This document shows, in pieces, positions 17,647 through 25,978 of a stretch of DNA of 64,000 nucleotides (the stretch's first letter is position 1; each line of letters starts with the position of its first letter). A model generated the notes under the pieces. That model had not been told where the DNA came from. It worked only from the letters and a program-made list of their open reading frames with translations, and did no database searches. The position numbers were made by a program, and so were the translations under genes. Source of the stretch: Fusobacterium sp. (GTDB lineage Bacteria; Fusobacteriota; Fusobacteriia; Fusobacteriales; Fusobacteriaceae); NCBI RefSeq assembly GCF_032477075.1, contig NZ_JAWDXO010000006.1:1-64000 (forward strand). The letters are read 5' to 3'.

Positions 17647-18849
17647 ATGCTTTTACTAAATTTCATAAGGTTAGTTTCATCTTTCCATTCTAAAAAATTC
17701 CCTAATCCAGATATCATTACAAAGCTTGGTATACTTGGCATCCGAATTGCTCAAGAATATTCTTCAAGATTTGATGTTATAGATATAGAAAAGTGTATTT
17801 ATCTTTCTAAATTTCAAACATCTGATACAGAAAAAGAAGACAGGCATCTTTTAACACTCTTGCCTAAAAAAAGTCCTCTATTATCACAGATGGAGTATTA
17901 TGATAATGATTCATATTCATATTCAGATATAAATTATCTTTTTAAAGGTTGTTTAAAAAATGGTATAGAAATTACTATAAAAGCTGTTAATGAAAATGCT
18001 AAAAAAAGTTTTACCAAAAAAGTAAATTCATTAGAAAAAGAATTGAAATTTTTTTCATGGTTTTACCCTAAATTCAATAAAAAATATAAAACTGTTGAAA
18101 TAATAGAAAATTTAAAAAAAGTAACTGAACAAAAGCTTAATCTTAACAATGAAATAAAAAGTACAGAACTTTTGAAAGATTATCTTGTTCAATATAGTGA
18201 TTATAAAGGTTTTGGAAGATTAAAATTTCCATCTATCTATGCTTATCTTACATCAGATACTATGTTAGTAAGCAAATATACATATGGAACATATTTCTAC
18301 CAAATGCTTGAAAATAGAAGACTTAGCTATAAAGATATTTTAGAAGTAATTAAAATACAGCTTTTCTTCATTTTGAAAATAGGTACATTTCATAATAATC
18401 TTCATTTAGGAAATATTATTCTTGGGAGTGATGGTTCTATATATTTTCAAGACTGCAATGTTCTTTCTTCAATAAATGATGAAACAAAATTAAATCTCTT
18501 TAAACTTCTTTCTTCTGTTTCTAAGTATGATTATTCAGAAATACCTAATATTTTAAATAATATGTCTAATATCAAAATTGAAGCAGAAAAAATGAATTTA
18601 GTATCAGTGGAAGTCAACAATATATTTAAAAATTCAAAAGGAAGTTATCTTCAAAAAGACAGTATTGTAAAAAATATAATGTATTCTTTTAAATCTGGAA
18701 TAAATAATGGAATGACTTTCAACAATGAAATATATCCAGTTATTAAATCCCTTATTTACTTAGAAAATATGGCACTTAAAGTCAAACCAAAAACTTATTT
18801 TGCTGAAGATATTTCAAAAATTCTAACTGAAATTTCTCTTTATCAATAA
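17647..18849 (+). CDS. divergent UbiB/ABC1-like kinase-fold protein
   Basis: 400 residues resembling the UbiB/ABC1 (AarF) atypical kinase family at several aligned points. RIAQEYSSRFDVIDIEKCIY matches the place of KxGQ...R.D. ITIKAVNE matches the VAVKV lysine. FHNNLHLGNIILGSDGSIYF matches FHADPHPGN, and QDCN stands where DFG lies. But the catalytic-loop aspartate is Asn (HNNLHLGN), KxGQ is RIAQ, and DFG is DCN, so it is probably inactive or altered as a kinase. I see no membrane helices in the C-terminal tail. The start is ATG 17647, with AAGGAGG 8 nt upstream. The PotD gene follows 73 nt later. Confidence 0.6.
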   Translation: MLLLNFIRLVSSFHSKKFPNPDIITKLGILGIRIAQEYSSRFDVIDIEKCIYLSKFQTSDTEKEDRHLLTLLPKKSPLLSQMEYYDNDSYSYSDINYLFKGCLKNGIEITIKAVNENAKKSFTKKVNSLEKELKFFSWFYPKFNKKYKTVEIIENLKKVTEQKLNLNNEIKSTELLKDYLVQYSDYKGFGRLKFPSIYAYLTSDTMLVSKYTYGTYFYQMLENRRLSYKDILEVIKIQLFFILKIGTFHNNLHLGNIILGSDGSIYFQDCNVLSSINDETKLNLFKLLSSVSKYDYSEIPNILNNMSNIKIEAEKMNLVSVEVNNIFKNSKGSYLQKDSIVKNIMYSFKSGINNGMTFNNEIYPVIKSLIYLENMALKVKPKTYFAEDISKILTEISLYQ

Positions 18850-18922
18850 TATGAAATTAATTGACTTAATCTTTATTCTATATTAAAATATTAAAAGACT
18901 ACGAACTTAGGAGGATTGATAA

Positions 18923-19951
18923 ATGAAAAAAATATTATTACTACTAACTCTGGTTTTCACTTTGGTTTCTTGTGGAAAGAGCAGCAAAGATGAGAATACA
19001 TTATATCTTTATGGGTGGGCTGATTATATCCCAAAAGAAACTTATCAGGCATTTGAAAAAGAAACTGGTATAAAAGTCATTGAAGATATCTATTCTTCTA
19101 ATGAAGAAATGTTTACAAAATTAAAAGCAGGTGGAACCGGATATGATATTGTACTTCCATCAGCTGACTATACTGAAATTATGATGAAAGAAAAAATGAT
19201 AGATAAGCTTGATAAAAGTAAATTATCTACATTCAAAAATATAGATCCTTTGGTTCTTGAAAAACTTCAATATTTTGATAAAAACAATGATTATGAGGTT
19301 CCTTATGTAATGGGAGCTACTATTATTGCAGTTAATACTGATTATGTTAAAGATTATCCAAGAGATTACTCTATTTATAATAGAAGTGATCTTAAAGGAA
19401 GAATGACTCTTTTAGATGATATGAGAGAAGTTATGACCTCAGCTCTTGCTATGAATGGAAAAGATCAAACTACATCTAATGAAAAAGATATCGCTGATGC
19501 TGCTGAATTGGTGAAAGGATGGAAAAAAAATATAGCTAAATTTGATGCTGAATCTTTTGGAAAAGGATTTGCTAATGGAGATTTCTGGGTAGTTCAAGGA
19601 TACCCTGATAATATTTTTAGAGAACTTGATGTAAATGAAAGAAAAAAAGTTGATTTCATCATTCCTGAAAAAGGTGGAACTGCATATGTAGATTCATTTG
19701 TTATTCTTAGCAATGCTCCTCATAAAGAAAATGCTTATAAGTTTATTGAGTTCATTCATAGACCTGAAATATATGCTCAATTAGCTGATATATTAGAAAC
19801 ACCTTCTATTAACATACCTGCTAGAGAATTAATGGAGGTAGAACCTCTATTTCAAATAGAAGATTTAAAAAATACTCAAGTGTTGAGAGATATTCATGAT
19901 ACTCTTGACCTACAAAATAAATACTGGCAAGAAATACTGATTGCTGATTAA
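18923..19951 (+). CDS. potD: spermidine/putrescine ABC transporter substrate-binding protein, PotD-like
   Basis: 342-residue periplasmic-type solute-binding lipoprotein (lipobox LVSC; cysteine at residue 17). The hallmark LYLYGWADYIPKETYQAFEK (Trp in the GWADYIP segment) and the repeat LKAGGTGYDIVLPSADY match PotD/PotF polyamine binders. It would capture spermidine or putrescine for the membrane complex. No potA, potB or potC lies next to it, so it must work with a distant transporter. Its AGGAGG is followed by the ATG, and dnaN starts 21 nt after its stop, so they are likely co-transcribed. Confidence 0.85.
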   Translation: MKKILLLLTLVFTLVSCGKSSKDENTLYLYGWADYIPKETYQAFEKETGIKVIEDIYSSNEEMFTKLKAGGTGYDIVLPSADYTEIMMKEKMIDKLDKSKLSTFKNIDPLVLEKLQYFDKNNDYEVPYVMGATIIAVNTDYVKDYPRDYSIYNRSDLKGRMTLLDDMREVMTSALAMNGKDQTTSNEKDIADAAELVKGWKKNIAKFDAESFGKGFANGDFWVVQGYPDNIFRELDVNERKKVDFIIPEKGGTAYVDSFVILSNAPHKENAYKFIEFIHRPEIYAQLADILETPSINIPARELMEVEPLFQIEDLKNTQVLRDIHDTLDLQNKYWQEILIAD

Positions 19952-19972
19952 CAAATACCTTTGGAGGCATAA

Positions 19973-21064
19973 ATGAAATTTTCTATAAAAAGAGAGGAAT
20001 TGATTTCAATACTTTCTGAATATACAAATATATTAAAAGAAAACCCTATCAAACCTATTGTTTCAGGATTGCAAATAAAAGCTGAAAGTAATATCATCAC
20101 TTTTGTAGGAACTAATCTTGAAGTAGATCATATAAGAAAAATTGAAGCTGAAGTTAAAGTAGATGGAAGTGTAGTTTTAAAACCATTTCTTCTTCTTGAG
20201 TATATAAAACTTTTAGATGAAGAATATATTGAATTTATTTTAAATAATGGATTTATTACAGTACATCAAGCAGAATTTTCAATACTTGAAGAAGGAACTT
20301 TTCCACTCATTACAGAGACTACACCTATAAAACTAATTTCTATAGGTGGTGGAGAGTTTGTTAAACTTCTTGAAAAATCTAAATTTGCTGCTTCTTTAAC
20401 AAATGATAATATTCAAATAAACTGTGTAAGAGCTCTCTTCAAATTAAGTGAAATCAATCTTGTATCTACAGACTCTTATAGACTTTTATACTTAAAATCT
20501 GAAAAAAACTGTCATGTAGAAAAAGAAATTTCAATTCCTATGGATACAATAAATATTATTTGCAAACTTTTAAAAGATTCTGAAAAAGAAGCAACAATTG
20601 GATTTAGTGGAGAAAATATCATTCTTACTTGGGAAAATGCTTATTTTTCAAGTAAAACGATAGCATTACCTTTCCCTGACTTCAAGGGTATACTTGCTAA
20701 TAATTCTTTCAGTAAAGTTATGGAATTTAATAGAGATGAATTAAAAAGTGCTTTAAAAAGAGTTATAACAGTGGCTAAGACAAGTATAGATGCTAAATTT
20801 GGTGCTATATTTGACTTTAAAGGAAAAGTTCTTTTAATCAATGCTTTCTCTGGAAAAGCTAAAATTAACCAAAAAGTTAATATGATAAAAGAAGGAGACG
20901 ATTTTAAGTCTTCATTAAACTGTAAATTTCTTGCTGAATATATAGATAATATTTCAGATAATCCTGTTATAAAAGGAAGCAGTGCTTCTTCTATGTTTGA
21001 AATAACTGAAATTGGGAAAGATGATTACAAATACATTTTGATGCCACTAGCACTTAGAGATTAA
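19973..21064 (+). CDS. dnaN: DNA polymerase III beta sliding clamp
   Basis: 363-residue clamp that encircles DNA and tethers the replicase and repair proteins. Three repeated clamp domains are visible: N-terminal MKFSIKREELISILSEYTNI, middle (LVSTDSYRLLYLK is the DSHRL-type motif of the family), and C-terminal ending in YKYILMPLALRD. That ending corresponds to the conserved 'ILPMR' tail. No dnaA or recF is adjacent, so either the chromosome has dnaN away from the origin or this is a second copy. It shares a transcript with potD and ends at the hairpin 21085. Confidence 0.88.
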   Translation: MKFSIKREELISILSEYTNILKENPIKPIVSGLQIKAESNIITFVGTNLEVDHIRKIEAEVKVDGSVVLKPFLLLEYIKLLDEEYIEFILNNGFITVHQAEFSILEEGTFPLITETTPIKLISIGGGEFVKLLEKSKFAASLTNDNIQINCVRALFKLSEINLVSTDSYRLLYLKSEKNCHVEKEISIPMDTINIICKLLKDSEKEATIGFSGENIILTWENAYFSSKTIALPFPDFKGILANNSFSKVMEFNRDELKSALKRVITVAKTSIDAKFGAIFDFKGKVLLINAFSGKAKINQKVNMIKEGDDFKSSLNCKFLAEYIDNISDNPVIKGSSASSMFEITEIGKDDYKYILMPLALRD

Positions 21065-21084
21065 TAATTATTAAATAAATATTC

Positions 21085-21122
21085 AAAAAGAATGAAGTAC
21101 ATCTAGGCTTCATTCTTTTTTA
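21085..21122 (+). terminator. terminator of the dnaN transcript
   Basis: AAGAATGAAG/CTTCATTCTT stem followed by a T run. Confidence 0.88.
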
Positions 21123-21268
21123 TTGAAAAATATTCTATATTTTTTACTTTTTGATTACTTTGAATATTTCTATATATTTCCATATAAAATAAATATATTT
21201 CTAAAATAAGTCAACAAGATTATTTTATTTATGATATAATTAACTATAAAATTTATCAGGGGGGTTTT

Positions 21269-21721
21269 ATGAAAAAACTTATTTCAATTTTAATTGGAGC
21301 AGTGTTAATTTTTGCTGTCATAGGCTGTGGAAATAAAAAAGCTATGACAATTGGAGAATTTGAAAGTAAAATGGGAAAAAATGGTTATGAAGTGATAGAT
21401 ATTACTTCTCAATATCCTTCTAAAGCAATTAAAAATGTAATAATTGCCAGAAAAGACAACTACCAAATAGAATTTTTTGTTGTTGAAAATGTAGATGTTG
21501 CAGTTAGTTCTTATAACCTAAATAAAGAGACTTTTGAAAAATCAAAAGGTAACAAAACTGTTGAAACTAAAAAAACTATGGGAAATACTTCAAGATATAC
21601 TTTAAAAGCTAATTCTAAGTATAAAGTTATTTCAAGAATAGAAAATACATTTATTTTTATTAATGCTCCTCAAGAAAAAAGTGAAGAGATTGATACAGTA
21701 TTAAAAGAATTAAACTATTAG
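21269..21721 (+). CDS. hypothetical lipoprotein, 150 residues
   Basis: Exported lipoprotein: the signal peptide runs to VIGC (cysteine at residue 20). The mature part is a small alpha/beta domain (GEFESKMGKNGYEVIDIT, then ENVDVAVSSYNLNKETF and KTMGNTSRYTLKANSKYKVI). I cannot place it in a family. An AGGGGGG ribosome binding site lies ahead of the ATG. Its own terminator follows at 21735, so it is probably a single-gene transcript. Confidence 0.7.
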   Translation: MKKLISILIGAVLIFAVIGCGNKKAMTIGEFESKMGKNGYEVIDITSQYPSKAIKNVIIARKDNYQIEFFVVENVDVAVSSYNLNKETFEKSKGNKTVETKKTMGNTSRYTLKANSKYKVISRIENTFIFINAPQEKSEEIDTVLKELNY

Positions 21722-21734
21722 ATTCTAAAATAAG

Positions 21735-21763
21735 AAGAGAATGATTTGCTCATTCTCTTTTTA
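21735..21763. terminator. terminator between the lipoprotein and flavoprotein genes
   Basis: AAGAGAATGA/TCATTCTCTT stem with loop TTTGC; T-tract on the plus side. Confidence 0.85.
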
Positions 21764-22345
21764 TTATTCATATATTCTTTTACCAAATTCATATGCTCTT
21801 AAAAGATGTCCTGTTTCTTTAATTTTAGGCTTCCCATTGGTACTTCCACATCCTCCTGCCAACACCATGCCCTTATCTTTAAATCCTATATAATTGACTA
21901 AAGTAAACTGATAATAAGAAACTGCTTGTTCAAATGTCCAAAATAAATTATCTGCTGAGGTCATAAGCAATGCACAGTCTTTTACAGGATATTTTTCATA
22001 TCTTCCTAATGGAGGGTTAGTATCCTCTTCTGCAATACAATAAAAACGTTCAATAAATGCTTTTATTTTTGCAGAAATTGTCCAGAAAAAAAGTGGAGAA
22101 GCAAAAACCAGCAAATCACAGTTTTTTATATCGGGAATCAGTTCATTGAAATCATCTTTCTGTATACATGGTTTCCCATAACGACAGGCATTACACCCTA
22201 TACATCCATTTATTGTTTTATTTCCTAAAAAAACTTTTTTCACATGATGTCCAGCTTCTCTAGCACCTTTTATAAAAGAATCTGCTAATTGTTCAGTGTT
22301 TCCATTTTTTCTTCCGCTTCCAACAATTACCAATATATTTTTCAT
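21764..22345 (-). CDS. flavodoxin/iron-sulfur flavoprotein-like NAD(P)H oxidoreductase
   Basis: 193-residue flavodoxin-fold FMN protein. GSGRKNGNTEQLADSF is the phosphate-binding loop for FMN, and VFASPLFFWTISAKIKAF the conserved second FMN-contact segment. A four-cysteine patch (GCIGCNACRYGKPC) at residues 48-61 recalls iron-sulfur flavoproteins that bind a 4Fe-4S cluster; it may be an NAD(P)H-dependent FMN reductase. It is the last gene of the leftward cluster that also holds addA, addB and a MATE pump. Confidence 0.75.
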   Translation of the reverse strand: MKNILVIVGSGRKNGNTEQLADSFIKGAREAGHHVKKVFLGNKTINGCIGCNACRYGKPCIQKDDFNELIPDIKNCDLLVFASPLFFWTISAKIKAFIERFYCIAEEDTNPPLGRYEKYPVKDCALLMTSADNLFWTFEQAVSYYQFTLVNYIGFKDKGMVLAGGCGSTNGKPKIKETGHLLRAYEFGKRIYE

Positions 22346-22375
22346 AAAATCCTCCCTTGCTAAAATTTTAAATTT

Positions 22376-22888
22376 CTATTTTTTATACCATGCAAGAGCT
22401 TTTTTCTCTAAATTTTTTACAAATAAATCTTTACCATCACAGTAAACTTCTATATCTTTTGGATATTTTTGTGCCAATTCATATTTCAGTTCTCCATATG
22501 CTGCTGCATCTTCTGAATGTTCTCTCAAATAATCTCTTACTGCAAGATGTCTCTCAATATTTTCTCTGTCAGTGATTTGAAATATATGAATATGATGAGT
22601 TCTCTTTTCTCCACCTTTTCTAAAAAATCTTCTTTTAGATATTCCATACTCTCCCATTGGCTCATATCCCAGCTCAATAAATTTATCATTATACTGATCT
22701 ATATTATTTATATCCTTTACCACTGGCATTATATCTATTACTGGTTTTGCTTTCAATCCTTTTACAGAAGTACTTCCTATATGATATATTTCTATAAGTT
22801 CATCTTGAAATATTTTTTTTATTTGTTCAGCTTCCCCAAGATATAGGCAAACCCATTCAGGATTGTGCTCTTTTACTTCTACCAACAT
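22376..22888 (-). CDS. GrpB family protein (UPF0157)
   Basis: 170-residue protein of the GrpB/UPF0157 family, which has a nucleotidyltransferase-like fold. The conserved core IYHIGSTSVKGLKAKPVIDI, then KRRFFRKGGEKRTHHIHIF, is intact (GSTS, the D of VIDI and the HHIHIF cluster). The function is not established. The gene follows addA at 16 nt and probably shares its transcript. Confidence 0.85.
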   Translation of the reverse strand: MLVEVKEHNPEWVCLYLGEAEQIKKIFQDELIEIYHIGSTSVKGLKAKPVIDIMPVVKDINNIDQYNDKFIELGYEPMGEYGISKRRFFRKGGEKRTHHIHIFQITDRENIERHLAVRDYLREHSEDAAAYGELKYELAQKYPKDIEVYCDGKDLFVKNLEKKALAWYKK

Positions 22889-22904
22889 ATCTACCCCTTT
22901 TATT

Positions 22905-25900
22905 TTATAATTTAAATTCTATAAATTCTGTAATTATCTCAAATTTATCCAGCATTTCTCTATCTTCTAAAAGTTTTTCTATTAAATATTTATAATTCTC
23001 TATCTGTTCTTCGTCAGTATCTCCAGTTTTATAATCTACTATATAGACTGTTCCTTTTGAGTCATTTACTGGCATTTTTACCATTAGTCTGTCTATCCTA
23101 TATGTTTTTTCATCTGTGAATATTTCATATTCAGGAAAAATGAAATCCCATTTATCAGAAAAGATTTTTTTACTTTTATTTAAAATATATTCTATAACCT
23201 CATCTGACAGCAATTCTTTTATAATTTTCTCTCCTATGGATGAAGCAAATTTTGAAAAAGTAAGTTCTTTTGCTAAAGCTATTTCTTCCTCAGTTCCATG
23301 TATTATATTTTCTAAAAAGAAATGTACAGTTGTTCCTCTCATTCTTTTCATTTCATTTCCAAGGGCATGAGAATATATTTTTTCTCTTTCTTTTTCCATA
23401 CTTTCTTCTGCATCAGGATATTCAGCTTCTGGAGTTGATAAATCAACTGTAAATTCTCTTTTTTTCCCTTCAGCTGTTTTCTTATCATTCTTACTAAATA
23501 CAATATCACTGTCTTCTATAGCATTTTCACTAAGAAATAATGCTTCTGAAAAAAGATTTTCTTTATCATTTTCAACTGCTATATACAAATTATTTTTAGG
23601 TCTTGTAAGAGCTACATAGAGATTATTTATCTCTTCATGTTTTTCTTTGATTTCTATATCATTGAGATAATCATATTCTTTTCCTAAAGATTTTATAATT
23701 TTTTTAAACTTGTCATGAGTTATTAGAAAACTTTCAGGTTTATTATAGTCTTTATCCATTTTTAGAAAGAATTTTACATTTCCTCGTGAACTCCCTCTTG
23801 ATGAAGGGTTATAGTAATAAAATAAAGTATCAAATTCTAAACCCTTTGATTTATGAATAGTCATAATATTTACACTGTTATCATCTTCTAATACCATTTT
23901 TTTAAATTTATCACTATTTTTTTTATCTTCAAATTCAACAATAAATTCCTCAAAATATTTATAATTTTTTATTATTTTATAAAAAGAATAAATATTTGAA
24001 ATATCACTTTTACTATTAAATTTTCCGCCTATTCCTACTTTTTTCAATATGCTGTAAGTCAGAAAACTTGTTTCTCCATTATTTTCTATGTATTCTTTTC
24101 TTATAACTTTCACTATTTCCAATACTCTAAGTTCAGTTTCTTTTAATGCTATTTCTATCTCTTCCATATTAAGATACTTTTCTATATCTTCTCTATTTTT
24201 TATCATGTATTTTAGAGTTTTTACTCCTATATTTATCAAATCTGACCTAAAAAAATCTAAGAGTGAAAGATAATCATCTTTTACAAGATAGTTTATCAAA
24301 GAAAAAAGACCATTTATCCCTCTATACTCTACTATATTAGAATTTGAATCTATAACATAGGGAATATTTGCTTCTGATAATTTCTCAGCTATCATATCCA
24401 ATTCTTTATTAGTTCTCCCCAATATTCCTATTCCTTTATAATCCTTGTTAAAGTTCTCTTTTATCTTTTTTATTATCTGATCTATCACAGTAACTTCTTC
24501 AGTTGCTTTTTTTCTCAATACTTCTATATGACCAGCTATATCATCTGATTTAGATTTTACTTCATAAAAACTCCATAATTCTTCTTCAAATTCTCCATTC
24601 TCTGACATTTTAGATATATTTGAAAATATCATATTTGTAAAACTTACTATATTTTTTTCACTTCTAAAACAAGTAAAAAGTTTTTCTTCTTTTCCATCAA
24701 TTATTTTTTCAAGATTTTCAAATAGCTTTTTTTCTCCCCCACGCCATCCGTAAATGCTTTGTTTTTCATCTCCAACACAGATTACATTATTTGTTTGATC
24801 AATTATATCTTTCAATATTCTCCATTGAAGTATACTTGTATCTTGAAATTCATCTATAAATATAGTATCTATTTTTCCATCTAAAATTTCAAAGAATTCA
24901 CCTGTTACTCCATTTTCATTTATAAAGTTCAACTCTTTATCCCTTATATATTTAAAAGTATAACTGCTGATATCTGAATGCGTAAACCTTTTTTCTTTAA
25001 ATTTTATATCATCATAAACTTCATAAATTCTATTTAAAATATAAAGGAGCTTTTCTTCATAAGGAATAACACTCTTATTATACATAGTCTTAGCAAGGTT
25101 ATCTTTCAATTCTCCATATATATTTTTCATATTCTCTAGTTCATAATCTATATCCCCTTTTTTAGATTTTACTTTTACTCCATTCCATATTTCTTTTTCC
25201 AGAATATCTCCATTTTTTTCAAGAATAAAAGCTTCTTTTTCATTTTCATCTTTACATAAGAGATATTTTTTCAATGAAGTTTTAAACAGCTCTTCTAAAG
25301 ATTTATCTTTTATTTTAGATATGTTTTCCAGTATTTCTACTATTCTGTCCATATGTCTATAATTGCTTTCTGATGTTAGTGCTTCTCTTTTTTCTCTCAG
25401 TTTTTCTCCTAAGACAATAACTTTCCATCTTTCATTTAAAAGATTTTTTATAAGTGTAAGATAATTTTCCATATTCTTTTCTGAATTATCTTCCAAGAAT
25501 CCTTTAAAAGCTCCGAAATCTTCCTTATTATCAAATATCTTCTGAAATGTTTTAATTAACATCTTTCTATTTTCATCATCATCAATTATTTCATATGAAT
25601 ATATTTTCAAATATGGTGCTATAGCCTTTTTAAATATTAAATTGGTAAAAGCATCTATTGTATATACTTTCAATTTATCTCTATTTTGGATTAAGTCCTG
25701 ATATACAGCAGATATTTTTTGATGATCAAATTCCATATCTGGATATATTTTCTTTAAATTTTCCTTTATACTTTCTCCATCTTCCGCATTTTCAGACAGT
25801 TCTTTTAAAAATTTAAGTATTCTTTCTTTTATTTCAGCTGTTGCTTTTTTAGTAAAAGTCATTACAAGTATATCTTTAAAATCTGTTCCTCTGCATAATG

Positions 25901-25976
25901 CCCCTACATATTCCAAAGAGAGACGATAAGTTTTTCCTGTTCCAGCACTTGCTTTTAAAACCAGTCTGTTTTTCAC
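22905..25976 (-). CDS. UvrD/RecB-type helicase-nuclease, AddA-like
   Basis: 1023-residue DNA helicase/nuclease of the AddA/RecB type. Walker A is LKASAGTGKTYRL near residue 8, with TFTKKATAEIKERI (motif Ia), DEFQDTSILQWRIL (motif II), CVGDEKQSIYGWRGG (motif III), MTIHKSKGLEFD (motif V) and NNLYVALTRPKNNLYIA (motif VI). The C terminus holds a PD-(D/E)XK nuclease with YIVDYKTGDTD. With its neighbour it would process double-strand breaks. The start is GTG 25976, which has AAGGGGAAG about 9 nt upstream; the in-frame ATG seven codons earlier has none. It starts 2 nt after the addB-like stop. Confidence 0.85.
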   Translation of the reverse strand: MKNRLVLKASAGTGKTYRLSLEYVGALCRGTDFKDILVMTFTKKATAEIKERILKFLKELSENAEDGESIKENLKKIYPDMEFDHQKISAVYQDLIQNRDKLKVYTIDAFTNLIFKKAIAPYLKIYSYEIIDDDENRKMLIKTFQKIFDNKEDFGAFKGFLEDNSEKNMENYLTLIKNLLNERWKVIVLGEKLREKREALTSESNYRHMDRIVEILENISKIKDKSLEELFKTSLKKYLLCKDENEKEAFILEKNGDILEKEIWNGVKVKSKKGDIDYELENMKNIYGELKDNLAKTMYNKSVIPYEEKLLYILNRIYEVYDDIKFKEKRFTHSDISSYTFKYIRDKELNFINENGVTGEFFEILDGKIDTIFIDEFQDTSILQWRILKDIIDQTNNVICVGDEKQSIYGWRGGEKKLFENLEKIIDGKEEKLFTCFRSEKNIVSFTNMIFSNISKMSENGEFEEELWSFYEVKSKSDDIAGHIEVLRKKATEEVTVIDQIIKKIKENFNKDYKGIGILGRTNKELDMIAEKLSEANIPYVIDSNSNIVEYRGINGLFSLINYLVKDDYLSLLDFFRSDLINIGVKTLKYMIKNREDIEKYLNMEEIEIALKETELRVLEIVKVIRKEYIENNGETSFLTYSILKKVGIGGKFNSKSDISNIYSFYKIIKNYKYFEEFIVEFEDKKNSDKFKKMVLEDDNSVNIMTIHKSKGLEFDTLFYYYNPSSRGSSRGNVKFFLKMDKDYNKPESFLITHDKFKKIIKSLGKEYDYLNDIEIKEKHEEINNLYVALTRPKNNLYIAVENDKENLFSEALFLSENAIEDSDIVFSKNDKKTAEGKKREFTVDLSTPEAEYPDAEESMEKEREKIYSHALGNEMKRMRGTTVHFFLENIIHGTEEEIALAKELTFSKFASSIGEKIIKELLSDEVIEYILNKSKKIFSDKWDFIFPEYEIFTDEKTYRIDRLMVKMPVNDSKGTVYIVDYKTGDTDEEQIENYKYLIEKLLEDREMLDKFEIITEFIEFKL

Positions 25977-25978
25977 TA

